24,802 nt of DNA from Flavobacteriaceae bacterium (GTDB taxonomy: Bacteria > Bacteroidota > Bacteroidia > Flavobacteriales > Flavobacteriaceae): positions 1 through 24,802 of the forward strand of contig NZZF01000031.1 of assembly GCA_002702385.1 (NCBI GenBank). Reading direction: 5' to 3'. Under the pieces are notes generated by a model that was not told the DNA's origin, made no database searches, and saw nothing but the letters and a program-made list of their open reading frames with translations. Made by a program: the position numbers and the translations under genes. Positions 7,983 to 16,830 of this stretch are shown piece after piece. The stretch's first letter is position 1, and every line of letters begins with the position of its first letter.

Positions 7983-10079
7983 TTATTCTTTAATTGCTAA
8001 AATCATTTCAGAGCTCGATTTATTAGAAAAAATTTGTTCTAAAATATTAACACCTTCGCTAATAAAAATATCTTTCTTTAAATTTTTATGCCAACGGTTT
8101 CTATTACTAAGTAGTTCTTTATTTGATAAAATGAATTCTTTTTCAGATTTAAGTAATTTAAAATTAAGATCATTGGAGTACTCGGAAAGACTTTCGAAAA
8201 GTTTATTTCTTTCCTTATTATTTTCAATATAGTTTTTATAAGAGGAAAAATTTAAGGGAATTAACTTATTGTCTCTTTGTTCTTTAATCCAATCAGCTCT
8301 TTTACTGATTAACTGTAAATAATTATTTGAATTAATTCTATTCTGAGCATTATTAGTAATTAAACTAAAATTTTTAAAACCATTCCATGCAGTAAAATAA
8401 GCTGCATCAATTTTATCCCATTTTAATGGATTTTTTTCATCTCTTTCACCATTAAAAATATGCATGTAACTATCAGGAATAACAACATCGCTTTTAACAC
8501 CTTCTAATTGTACTGATTCACCATTGATTCTGTAAAATTTGTCAGTAGTAATTTTTATAGCTCCCATATCAAAATCTGAATTTGAGATAAACTTATTTAG
8601 ATCTATAATATTTTGTACTGTACCCTTTCCAAAAGATTTTTCGCTACCTATTATTACAGCTCTTTTGTAGTCTTGAAGAGCAGCAGCAAGAATTTCAGAC
8701 GCAGAAGCTGACATTTCATTAATTAATACTACAAGAGGTCCATCCCAAACTATTTCAGGATTTCTATCATATAAAACTTGTTTTCTATTTCCAATCGATT
8801 TGACCTGAACAACTGGTCCTTTTTCAATAAATAAGCCGGTCATGTCAACTACAGTTTGTAAAGATCCACCTCCATTATTTCTTAAATCAAGAATTAGACC
8901 TTGCATGCCATTATTCTTTAACTTAATAATGTGATTTTTAACATCCTCAGCAGAATTTCTATTTTTATAATCTGAAAAGTCCACATAAAATTTAGGTAAA
9001 CTTATATAACCATAATTGATGTTTTCTTTATTTATCAGAGTAGATTTTGCATAAACTTCTTCAAGTTCAACTACATCTCTCATTATTTTAACGTCTTTAA
9101 TAGAACCGTCCATCTTTTTAACAGTGAGAGTTACATAAGATTTGGCAGGTCCTTTAATAAGCTTAATTGCGTCATCTAATTTTACACCCACAACATCAAC
9201 AGGCTCTTCGTCTTCTTGTGAAACTTTTAAAATTATATCTCCAACATCAAGTAGTTTATCTTTCCATATTGGACCACCAATTATAATTTCTACAATCTTA
9301 ATTGTTCCTTCTGTTTTAGTTAATCTTGCACCTATTCCATTAAATTTTCCAGAGATATTTACGTCAAATCTCTCTTTATCATCAGGCTGAAAATAAAATG
9401 TATGAGGATCGAGTTGATTTAAAAAAGAATTTATATATGATGAAAACCAATCATCTCTATCCATATCATTATAAAACTCAAAGAAATCTTCAGTATTTTT
9501 CTTTACAATAGCAAGAGATTCATTATATACACGATCATTAATAAAATTAAGTGAATCACCTAATTTGAGCAATGCAATATCAAGTGTGGAAAATTTAAGT
9601 TGTTTTCTCCATCTTTGTTTTACTTCGTTTTTATTTTTTGAATAGTCCTTATTTTCAAAATCAAGGTTTAAGTTTTCTTTAGACTTAAAATCAAATGGAT
9701 TTTTTATAATTTCATCATAGTATTTTTGTACTTCATCAAATCTTGTTTTTATTGTCTCAAATACAAGATTAAAGAATGATAAATCATAGTTTTTAATTTG
9801 ATCATCAAGCTTATATTTATACTTTTCAAATATTTTAATATCAGATTTTAAAAAAAATCTCTTCTGGGAATCTAGCTGATCAATAAAGGATATATATAAT
9901 TTTTCAGAAAGATCATCATTAATCTCAATATTATTATAATGACCTTTTTCAACTACATATTTAACAATCTCAATTAATAATTTATCCTTATTGGGATCCG
10001 AAAATTTTTTATTGGAAAAGGTAAAACCAATAATTAGTAATGGAATTATTAAGAATAAATATTCAAATTTCTTGTTCAT
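7983..10079 (-). CDS. prc: Tail-specific (C-terminal processing) protease, S41 family
   Basis: Periplasmic serine protease of the Prc/Tsp type that degrades or trims envelope proteins from their C-terminus. It is 698 aa, the long E. coli-like form. An N-terminal hydrophobic segment (about residues 7-22) serves as signal peptide or anchor. The helical N-terminal domain contains DQLDSQKRFFL (about 67-77), which fits this family. A PDZ domain spans about 240-325 (GKFNGIGARL, GGPIWKDKLLDVGDIILKV). The catalytic domain has LDLRNNGGGSL (about 398-407), and the Ser/Lys dyad is assigned to S459 within SASASEI and K485 within FGKGTVQ by alignment with E. coli Prc S452/K477. The C-terminal part is the DUF3340-like helical tail. 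ATG start, divergent from surE. Confidence 0.96.
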   Translation of the reverse strand: MNKKFEYLFLIIPLLIIGFTFSNKKFSDPNKDKLLIEIVKYVVEKGHYNNIEINDDLSEKLYISFIDQLDSQKRFFLKSDIKIFEKYKYKLDDQIKNYDLSFFNLVFETIKTRFDEVQKYYDEIIKNPFDFKSKENLNLDFENKDYSKNKNEVKQRWRKQLKFSTLDIALLKLGDSLNFINDRVYNESLAIVKKNTEDFFEFYNDMDRDDWFSSYINSFLNQLDPHTFYFQPDDKERFDVNISGKFNGIGARLTKTEGTIKIVEIIIGGPIWKDKLLDVGDIILKVSQEDEEPVDVVGVKLDDAIKLIKGPAKSYVTLTVKKMDGSIKDVKIMRDVVELEEVYAKSTLINKENINYGYISLPKFYVDFSDYKNRNSAEDVKNHIIKLKNNGMQGLILDLRNNGGGSLQTVVDMTGLFIEKGPVVQVKSIGNRKQVLYDRNPEIVWDGPLVVLINEMSASASEILAAALQDYKRAVIIGSEKSFGKGTVQNIIDLNKFISNSDFDMGAIKITTDKFYRINGESVQLEGVKSDVVIPDSYMHIFNGERDEKNPLKWDKIDAAYFTAWNGFKNFSLITNNAQNRINSNNYLQLISKRADWIKEQRDNKLIPLNFSSYKNYIENNKERNKLFESLSEYSNDLNFKLLKSEKEFILSNKELLSNRNRWHKNLKKDIFISEGVNILEQIFSNKSSSEMILAIKE

Positions 10080-10157
10080 AATGACTTATAAAAGTAAATA
10101 ATAATAATTATAATTATAGAATCAAATACATTTTAATATTATGTATTTTGATTTAAT

Positions 10158-10165
10158 TACTTTTG
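10158..10165 (+). promoter_or_regulatory. Candidate -7 promoter element for surE-lpxB
   Basis: TACTTTTG matches the Bacteroidota sigma -7 consensus TAnnTTTG and ends 19 bases before the surE ATG, giving a leader of about 12 bases. No convincing -33 TTG element is seen at the usual spacing, so the call is tentative. The rest of the 105-base divergent region (10080-10184) is A/T runs. On the other strand a weaker TGTATTTG (10123-10130) could serve prc. Confidence 0.35.
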
Positions 10166-10184
10166 TTCAAAAATTAGACCATAT

Positions 10185-10955
10185 ATGTCAAGAAAACCTT
10201 TAATACTAGTGACTAATGATGATGGTATTTCAGCTCCAGGTATAAGAGCTCTTATTTCTGTAATGAATGAAATTGGAAATGTCGTGGTAATTGCCCCAGA
10301 TAGTCCTCAATCAGCTATGGGCCATGCAATTACTATAAATTCTACTCTTCATTGTCACAAAATTAAAATTGATGATGGACCACAAATAGAATATTCATGC
10401 TCAGGAACACCTGCTGACTGCGTAAAACTTGGTATAAATGAAATTCTTGATTCTAAACCCGACATATGTGTTTCAGGTGTAAATCATGGCTCAAACTCTT
10501 CAATAAACGTTATATATTCTGGAACCATGAGTGCAGCGATTGAAGCAACAATTGAAGGTGTACCAGCTATTGGATTTTCATTACTTGATTATAGATGGAA
10601 AGCAAATTTTAATCATATAAAAAATTATATTAAAGAAATTACATTAAAAGCTTTAGATAAAGGGATACCTAAAGGAATTGCTTTAAATGTAAACTTTCCC
10701 AATCTAATTGAAAGTGAAATAAAAGGAATTAAAATTTGTAGACAAGCCAAGGCATATTGGATTGAAAAGTTTGATAAAAGAACAAACCCACAGGGTAGAG
10801 AATATTATTGGTTAACTGGAGAATTTGTTAATGAGGATAAAAGTAAAGACACTGATGAACATGCTTTAAATTCAGGCTACATATCAATTGTTCCTGTCAA
10901 GCACGACTTAACAGACCATGATTCAATGAAGAGAATTAAAGACTGGGACTTATAG
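10185..10955 (+). CDS. surE: 5'/3'-nucleotidase SurE
   Basis: Metal-dependent phosphatase acting on nucleoside 5'- and 3'-monophosphates. It is 256 aa, the normal length. The metal and phosphate residues of the family are present: the Asp pair in TNDDGISAPG (D12, D13), a Ser in DSPQSAMGH (S43), and an Asn in SGVNHGSN (N100). GTPADCVKLG (about 74-83) is also a SurE signature. The C-terminus has the usual extended region with TDEHALNSGYISIVP and a final TDHDSM segment. Next gene lpxB begins 1 base after the stop, so the two are translated from one message. Confidence 0.96.
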   Translation: MSRKPLILVTNDDGISAPGIRALISVMNEIGNVVVIAPDSPQSAMGHAITINSTLHCHKIKIDDGPQIEYSCSGTPADCVKLGINEILDSKPDICVSGVNHGSNSSINVIYSGTMSAAIEATIEGVPAIGFSLLDYRWKANFNHIKNYIKEITLKALDKGIPKGIALNVNFPNLIESEIKGIKICRQAKAYWIEKFDKRTNPQGREYYWLTGEFVNEDKSKDTDEHALNSGYISIVPVKHDLTDHDSMKRIKDWDL

Positions 10956-10956
10956 A

Positions 10957-12042
10957 ATGAAATACTATATAATTGCTGGTGAACCTTCTGGTGATCTACA
11001 TGGATCAAAATTAATAAAGGAAATTTTAAGTTTAGACGATGCAGCTAAAATTAGATTTTGGGGTGGCGATTTAATGAAAAATGCAGGTGGGGATATGGTA
11101 ATGCATTATAGGGATTTAGCCTTCATGGGGTTTAGTGAAGTTATATTAAACATTTTAAAAATTTTTAAAAATTTTAGAATTTGTAAAAAAGATATTCTTG
11201 AGTTTAATCCTGACAAAATTATATTAATAGATTACCCTGGATTCAATTTAAGAATAAGTAAGTGGGCTAAAAAAAGAGGCTTTAAAAACTATTTTTATAT
11301 AAGTCCACAGATTTGGGCTTGGAAAGAAAACAGAGCTAAGATACTTAGAAATTATGTGGATGAATTATATGTAGTTCTTCCATTTGAAAAAGATTATTTT
11401 TTGAACAAACATAAGATGAATGTAAATTTTTTTGGACACCCACTTATGGATGATTTTAAAAAAAATAAACCAAAAAAAATTCAATCAAAACAACCAATAA
11501 TATCAATTTTACCAGGAAGTAGAAAACAAGAAATTTCAAAAATTCTTGGCAAGGTCCTAAAGGTGTGCAACTATTTTCCAGAATACAGGTTCATTATAGC
11601 TGGAGTAAATCATATTAATAAAGAAACTTATGAAAAAGCAGTATTAGATAGCAGTTCAAAGATTGAAGTAATTTATAATAGAACATATGATATTATTAGT
11701 TCATCTGAATTATCAATTGTTACAAGTGGAACTGCAACATTAGAAACAGCATTATTAAATACTCCTCAAATTGTATGCTATATAACAAGCCCTTTAAATA
11801 TATTACTGGCTAAACTTTTTGTAAAAATCAAATTCATTTCACTTGTAAATCTTATTTGTAAAAAAGAAGTAATAAAAGAATTTATTCAGAGTCAGGTAAA
11901 TGAAAATAATTTAGAAAAAGAAATAAATAATATCATAAAAGGAAAAGATATTGAAATTCGAAAAAATTATAAGTTTCTAAGAAACCAGATCGGGTCAGAT
12001 GGAGTTAGTAAAAGAGTTGCAAAACATATAATCAACAACTAA
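10957..12042 (+). CDS. lpxB: Lipid-A-disaccharide synthase LpxB
   Basis: Peripheral inner-membrane glycosyltransferase (GT19) joining UDP-diacylglucosamine and lipid X to make the lipid A disaccharide. It is 361 aa. Family motifs are IIAGEPSGDLHGSKLI (residues about 4-19), FMGFSEV, DYPGFNLR, YYISPQ-like FYISPQIWAWKENR, the GHPLMDD segment, LPGSRKQEI (about 185-193) and the donor-site TSGTATLETAL. Its presence shows a Gram-negative envelope with lipid A. The TAA stop overlaps the TAG stop of the convergent leuS gene (shared bases 12039-12042), an extremely tight junction. Confidence 0.97.
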   Translation: MKYYIIAGEPSGDLHGSKLIKEILSLDDAAKIRFWGGDLMKNAGGDMVMHYRDLAFMGFSEVILNILKIFKNFRICKKDILEFNPDKIILIDYPGFNLRISKWAKKRGFKNYFYISPQIWAWKENRAKILRNYVDELYVVLPFEKDYFLNKHKMNVNFFGHPLMDDFKKNKPKKIQSKQPIISILPGSRKQEISKILGKVLKVCNYFPEYRFIIAGVNHINKETYEKAVLDSSSKIEVIYNRTYDIISSSELSIVTSGTATLETALLNTPQIVCYITSPLNILLAKLFVKIKFISLVNLICKKEVIKEFIQSQVNENNLEKEINNIIKGKDIEIRKNYKFLRNQIGSDGVSKRVAKHIINN

Positions 12043-14840
12043 CACACCACATTAATAATTTTATTAGGAACAAAAATTATTTTTTTTATACTTTTTCCAT
12101 TGAGATTCTTTATAGTTAAATCGTGATTTGAAATAATTTTTTCTACTTCTGGTTTAGACAAATCGTTAGAAAGTAAAATCTGAAATTTTAATTTACCATT
12201 AAAAGAGACAGGATAATTTTTTTCTTTTTCTATTAATAAGTTGGGGTCATGTTCTGGGAAAACTTCATCAATGATAGAATTTTCATTTCCTAAAATAAAC
12301 CACAATTCTTCAGCTAAATGTGGAGCAAATGGGGATAGCAATATTGACAAGGGTTTTAATACTTTAGATGAAGAACATTTTTTTTCAGTTAATTTATTAA
12401 CAAGAATCATTAATGAACTCACACAAGTATTAAATGAAAAATTTTCGATATCGTGGTTAATCTTTTTGATTGTTTGATTTAATATTTTTAAAGACTCATT
12501 GTCGGGTTGAGAATCAACAACAATTAAATTGCTTTCATCGTAAAAGAGTTTCCATACTTTATTTAAAAAATTAAATACACCTGATATTCCATTTGTGTTC
12601 CATGGTTTTGCTTGCTCAATAGGACCTAAAAACATCTCGTATAATCTTAATGTATCAGCACCATAACTATCACATATATCATCAGGATTAACTACATTAT
12701 ATTTTGACTTTGACATTTTCTGAACCTCTCTCTCAACTTTAAAAACATCATTTTTCATTTTAAATTTTGATTTTGAATACTCAGGTTGCCAATTAATAAA
12801 TTGTTTTAAATCAAGTTCATCATTTTGATTAATAAAATTAATATCTACATTAATTTTTTGAATCTTTTCATCATCAAGTGAGTCTGATGAAATAAAAACA
12901 CCAGAATCTATATCTCTGTATATAAGAGCAGAATTACCTAATATCATTCCTTGATTAACAAGCTTTTTAGCATATACTTCAGTATTAACTAAGTTAATAT
13001 CATACAAAAACATTTGCCAAAATCTAGAATATAATAAATGACCTGTTGCATGCTCACTTCCTCCAAGATATAAATCAACTTCTTTCCAATAATTAAGTGC
13101 GTCTTTAGAGGCAAAACTTTGATCATTATTAGGGTCCATATACCTGTTAAAATACCAAGAGCTACCTGCCCAACCTGGCATGGTATTTAATTCAATACGA
13201 AAAACTTTTTTTTCATCGATTTTTGATTTTGAAACTACCTTGTTTTTTTCAGTATCCCATCCCCAATTTTGAGCATTTCCTAATGGAGGATCTCCATTTT
13301 CAGTAGGAAGATAATTTATAACGTCAGGTAATTCTAATGGAAGAAATTTTAAATCAATTGGATGTGGAATATCATTCTTAAAATAAATAGGTATTGGCTC
13401 TCCCCAATATCTTTGTCTACTAAAAACAGCATCTCTAAGCTTGTAATTTATTGTTTTGCTTCCAGATGAAATCTCATTCAATTTTGAACAAGCCATATCA
13501 AAAGCAGAATTATAATCTAAATTATTTAAAAAGTCAGAGTTTGTAATTTGAACTCTTTCTTTTGATTCAAAAGCCTCATCGTCTATATTGACATCTTTAA
13601 AAATATTTACTATTTCAATATTAAAATGTTTTGCAAATGCATAATCCCTTGCATCTCCACATGGAACAGCCATAACTGCACCTGTTCCATATGTTGAAAT
13701 TACATAATCAGAAATCCATATTGGAAGCAATTTTTTTGTGAAAGGATGAATTACATATGAACCAGTAAATACACCTGAAATCGATTTGACATCTGAAATC
13801 CTATCTCTTTCACTTTTTTTGCTCGATAAATTAATATAATCTTCAACTTCTTTTTTATTTTCTTTAGTAGTTAATTCTCTTACTAATTCATTTTCTGGAG
13901 CTAAAGTTAAAAATGTTGCTCCGAAAATTGTATCAGGTCTTGTTGAGAAAACTGAAATAGATTTGGAACTTGAATCAACCTTAAATTTAATCATTGCTCC
14001 CTTGGATTTTCCAATCCAATTCCTTTGCATATCTTTTAAAGGTTCTGGCCAATCAATTTTATCTAATCCTTGTAAAAGTCTTTCAGCATAACTTGAAATT
14101 CTAATACTCCATTGCTTCATTTTTTTTCTAACAACTTCATACCCTCCTCGTTGTGATAATCCATCTATAACCTCATCATTTGCCAATACAGTTCCTAATT
14201 TTGGACACCAATTAACAAATGCTTCAGATATATAAGCTATTCTAAATTCTTGAAGAATTTCTTCTTTTTGATGATTATTAAATTTTAACCACTCATCCGC
14301 TGAAAAATGAATAGATGTATTATTTATCTCTTCTGTTCCTGTTTTCTCAAAATGATTAATAAGGTCTTTAATTGGTCTTGCCTTTTGGGAATTAGAATCA
14401 TACCAACTCTCAAACAATAATAAAAACATCCACTGAGTCCACTTATAATAACTTTTATCAGAGGTTCTTATCTCTCTAGACCAATCAAAAGAGAATCCCA
14501 TTCTATCAAGTTGCTCTCGGTACCTTCTAATATTTTCATCGGTTGTTTTTTGTGGATGTTGTCCTGTCTGTATTGCATATTGTTCCGCTGGTAATCCAAA
14601 TGAATCATAACCTTGTGGATGCAATACATTAAAACCTTTATGTCTTTTATATCTTGAATAAATGTCACTAGCTATATAACCTAAAGGGTGACCAACATGT
14701 AATCCAGCTCCTGAAGGATATGGGAACATATCCAAGACGTAAAATTTTTTCTTTTTTGAAATATTAGAAACATGAAAAGTATTATTTTGTTTCCAATAGT
14801 TTTGCCACTTCTCTTCTATTTTCCTAAAGTTGTATGTCAT
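12039..14840 (-). CDS. leuS: Leucyl-tRNA synthetase
   Basis: Class I aminoacyl-tRNA synthetase charging tRNA-Leu. It is 933 aa, with the HIGH-type signature as HVGH within PYPSGAGLHVGH (about residue 40-51) and KMSKS at about 708-712. The CP1 editing domain is complete, with STRPDTIFGATF and GTGAVMAVPCGDARDYAF. The conserved editing Asp is present, although the usual H before it reads G. A long insertion before KMSKS (about 640-705, containing DSGVFISSDSLDD) fits the form seen in Bacteroidota. The anticodon-binding domain includes LSPFAPHLAEELW, and the C-terminal domain is present. ATG start, 14 bases after a good promoter element. Convergent with and overlapping lpxB. Confidence 0.98.
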   Translation of the reverse strand: MTYNFRKIEEKWQNYWKQNNTFHVSNISKKKKFYVLDMFPYPSGAGLHVGHPLGYIASDIYSRYKRHKGFNVLHPQGYDSFGLPAEQYAIQTGQHPQKTTDENIRRYREQLDRMGFSFDWSREIRTSDKSYYKWTQWMFLLLFESWYDSNSQKARPIKDLINHFEKTGTEEINNTSIHFSADEWLKFNNHQKEEILQEFRIAYISEAFVNWCPKLGTVLANDEVIDGLSQRGGYEVVRKKMKQWSIRISSYAERLLQGLDKIDWPEPLKDMQRNWIGKSKGAMIKFKVDSSSKSISVFSTRPDTIFGATFLTLAPENELVRELTTKENKKEVEDYINLSSKKSERDRISDVKSISGVFTGSYVIHPFTKKLLPIWISDYVISTYGTGAVMAVPCGDARDYAFAKHFNIEIVNIFKDVNIDDEAFESKERVQITNSDFLNNLDYNSAFDMACSKLNEISSGSKTINYKLRDAVFSRQRYWGEPIPIYFKNDIPHPIDLKFLPLELPDVINYLPTENGDPPLGNAQNWGWDTEKNKVVSKSKIDEKKVFRIELNTMPGWAGSSWYFNRYMDPNNDQSFASKDALNYWKEVDLYLGGSEHATGHLLYSRFWQMFLYDINLVNTEVYAKKLVNQGMILGNSALIYRDIDSGVFISSDSLDDEKIQKINVDINFINQNDELDLKQFINWQPEYSKSKFKMKNDVFKVEREVQKMSKSKYNVVNPDDICDSYGADTLRLYEMFLGPIEQAKPWNTNGISGVFNFLNKVWKLFYDESNLIVVDSQPDNESLKILNQTIKKINHDIENFSFNTCVSSLMILVNKLTEKKCSSSKVLKPLSILLSPFAPHLAEELWFILGNENSIIDEVFPEHDPNLLIEKEKNYPVSFNGKLKFQILLSNDLSKPEVEKIISNHDLTIKNLNGKSIKKIIFVPNKIINVVC

Positions 14841-14853
14841 TTTGAGAATAAAG

Positions 14854-14882
14854 CAAAAATAAGGTTATTGTTTTAATGCAAA
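14854..14882 (-). promoter_or_regulatory. leuS promoter (Bacteroidota type)
   Basis: Read on the minus strand, TTTG (14882-14879) is followed by a 17-base spacer and TATTTTTG (14861-14854), matching the Bacteroidota -33 TTTG / -7 TAnnTTTG pattern. The leuS ATG starts 14 bases downstream, so the leader would be only about 7 bases. Confidence 0.6.
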
Positions 14883-14936
14883 AAAATTAAAAGAATTGAA
14901 TTAACTAAAAAGCTTTATTATTTTTATACCAATATA

Positions 14937-14945
14937 TATATTTTG
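14937..14945 (+). promoter_or_regulatory. Possible -7 element overlapping the ftsX start
   Basis: TATATTTTG differs from TAnnTTTG by one extra T. Its last three bases are the TTG used here as the ftsX start, so if it is a real promoter the message would begin inside the coding sequence, which argues against it or against the chosen start. The true ftsX promoter may lie further up in the A/T-rich region 14841-14936. Confidence 0.2.
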
Positions 14946-15806
14946 TCATCAAATTATTCAAATAAAATTTTTTCAAATTATTTTCTTGTTATTATAAGTA
15001 TATCAATAGTTCTATTTTTAATTTCTTCATTTACTTTAATTGCATTAAATTCTGAAAAAATTATAAATGATTTTAAAGAAAATATCCCTGTTGTAGTATT
15101 TATTAAAGATCAAAGCAATAAAATTGAACTTTCAAAATTTGAAAAAAATCTTGAAATAAATAACACCATAAAAAAGTTTGATTTTGTTTCTAAAAAAGAT
15201 GCAGCAAATAAACTTTCTGAAGAAATAGGAGAAGACTTTATTGACTATTTAGGATATAATCCTCTTTATGATTCATATGATATATTTTTTACATCTGATA
15301 ATGTTAATAATTTATTTATTGATCAATTAGTTGAAGAATTCAAAAATGAAAGTTTTGTTGAAGAGGTTACTTATGATGCTCCATTAATTGATTTAATAAA
15401 TAAGAATATTTTAATATTAAAACAATGGTCATTAATTATTGGTTCTATTTTTTTGTTCATATCAATTATTTTGATGAATAATACAATTAGGCTATCTGTC
15501 TATTCAAATAGGTTGAATATCAAAACTATGCAGCTTGTTGGAGCTACTAAATTTTTTATAAAAAAACCATTTATAATTACTCATATAAAGCTTGGTGTCT
15601 TGAGTAGCATAATATCTTCACTATTACTAGTTGCAATTTTATACTACCTAAATATTAATTTTTTTGAAATTGATTTTGAAAAAATAAAAGAATCGATTTT
15701 TATAACATTAATATTTTCTTTAGGTATTAGTATAATTATATCATATTTTTCAACTTCAATTATAACTGGCAGATATATTAATTCAAATATTGAAAAACTA
15801 TACTGA
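14943..15806 (+). CDS. ftsX: Cell division protein FtsX (permease-like)
   Basis: Inner-membrane partner of FtsE that controls peptidoglycan hydrolases at the septum. It is 287 aa. The topology is that of FtsX: one N-terminal span (about residues 12-34), a large extracytoplasmic domain (about 40-155, with PVVVFIKDQ and a KKDAANKLSEEIG motif), then three C-terminal spans including the FtsX/MacB region LNIKTMQLVGATKFFIKKPF (about 188-208). No ATG lies near the N-terminus, and the in-frame upstream region has only ATT and a stop, so TTG at 14943 is chosen. The resulting MSSNYSNK start resembles flavobacterial FtsX. The stop overlaps the next gene as TGATG. FtsE is not in the window, as is usual for Bacteroidota where ftsE sits elsewhere. 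Confidence 0.92.
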   Translation: MSSNYSNKIFSNYFLVIISISIVLFLISSFTLIALNSEKIINDFKENIPVVVFIKDQSNKIELSKFEKNLEINNTIKKFDFVSKKDAANKLSEEIGEDFIDYLGYNPLYDSYDIFFTSDNVNNLFIDQLVEEFKNESFVEEVTYDAPLIDLINKNILILKQWSLIIGSIFLFISIILMNNTIRLSVYSNRLNIKTMQLVGATKFFIKKPFIITHIKLGVLSSIISSLLLVAILYYLNINFFEIDFEKIKESIFITLIFSLGISIIISYFSTSIITGRYINSNIEKLY

Positions 15807-16030
15807 TGAAAAACAACAAGTTCGCATTTGGAAAAAGAAATTATAGGTTTATGATAATTGGAATTATCTTCATCGCTCTAGGCTTCATTCTAATGTCTGG
15901 TGGTGGAAGTGATGATCCTAATGTGTTTAATGAAGAGATATATAGTTTTCGAAGAATAAGGATTGCTCCATTGCTTGTAATTACTGGTTTTGCAATTGAA
16001 ATTTATGCTATTCTTACAAAGCCTGAATAG
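15806..16030 (+). CDS. DUF3098 family small membrane protein
   Basis: A 74-residue protein with two hydrophobic segments (about residues 14-30 and 52-69) separated by a polar loop containing GGGSDDPNVFNEEIYSFRRI. The pattern FGKRNYRFMIIGI, then a glycine/aspartate loop and FRRIRIAPLLVI, matches DUF3098, found in Bacteroidota. Function is unknown. The gene starts in the TGATG overlap with ftsX and is followed 2 bases later by uppP, a placement I recall as conserved in the phylum. That placement suggests, but does not show, a role in envelope or division. Confidence 0.9.
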   Translation: MKNNKFAFGKRNYRFMIIGIIFIALGFILMSGGGSDDPNVFNEEIYSFRRIRIAPLLVITGFAIEIYAILTKPE

Positions 16031-16032
16031 AT

Positions 16033-16830
16033 ATGGATATATTAAAATCTTTATTACTTGGTATAATACAAGGTTTAACTGAATTTTTGCCAGTATCCTC
16101 AAGTGGTCATCTTGAAATTTTCAAAGTTTTTTTAGATTTTTCATATGATTCAACCAATAGTTTATTTTTTACGCTCATTGTGCATCTTGCAACTGCTATA
16201 AGCGCTATCATTTATTTTTGGAAAGATATTAAAGAAATAATTGTGAGTTTAATCAATTTTAAAAAGGATGAAAATACTTTTTTCGCATTCTATATTTTAG
16301 TTTCTATGATACCCGCAGGATTAGCTGGCTATTTTTTTGAAAGTGAGATTAATTATTTATTTAATGGGAATTTAATGCTGGTAGGTTTTATGCTCATTTT
16401 AACTTCTCTTATACTTTATCTGTCTGATAGGTTTAATAATTCTTCTAAAAGATTAAATTTAAAATCATCATTAATTATTGGTGTTGCTCAGGCTTTAGCC
16501 ATCTTACCTGGAATTTCGAGAAGTGGAGCAACTATAGGAACTTCAATTTTTTTAGGATTAAATAGGGATTTAGCTGCTAAATTTTCTTTTTTGATGGTTG
16601 TTCCAATAATTTTTGGATCGTCTCTAAAAATTATATTGGATAATGAAATTGAATTCAATAACAACAATATTTCAAATTATTTAGTTGGATTTAGCTCAGC
16701 CTTAATTTCTGGATACTATGCATGTAAATGGATGATAATTTTTGTAAAAAGAAGTAAATTAATTTACTTTTCAATTTACTGTTTATTAATAGGTGTATTA
16801 TCTATTATATATTCAATTTTAAATGGATAA
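16033..16830 (+). CDS. uppP: Undecaprenyl-diphosphatase UppP (BacA)
   Basis: Integral membrane phosphatase that converts undecaprenyl diphosphate to the monophosphate carrier used for peptidoglycan and other surface polymers. Over-supply of this enzyme gives bacitracin resistance in other species. It is 265 aa. The two family motifs are intact: GLTEFLPVSSSGHLE (residues about 14-28, with the catalytic Glu, Ser and His) and LPGISRSGAT (about 158-167, with the essential Arg). About seven to eight hydrophobic spans follow. It sits between the DUF3098 gene and truB, with an 8-base overlap with truB (ATGGATAA). Confidence 0.97.
   Translation: MDILKSLLLGIIQGLTEFLPVSSSGHLEIFKVFLDFSYDSTNSLFFTLIVHLATAISAIIYFWKDIKEIIVSLINFKKDENTFFAFYILVSMIPAGLAGYFFESEINYLFNGNLMLVGFMLILTSLILYLSDRFNNSSKRLNLKSSLIIGVAQALAILPGISRSGATIGTSIFLGLNRDLAAKFSFLMVVPIIFGSSLKIILDNEIEFNNNNISNYLVGFSSALISGYYACKWMIIFVKRSKLIYFSIYCLLIGVLSIIYSILNG

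Noticed and set aside
9142..9390. Plus-strand open frame inside prc
   Set aside because: It is antisense to the PDZ region of a clear protease gene, is rich in Ser/Thr/Pro as expected from reversed codons, and has no start context.
12640..12900. Insertion of foreign sequence in leuS before KMSKS
   Set aside because: The additional residues match the lineage-typical LeuS insertion, the frame is intact and base composition is like the surroundings.
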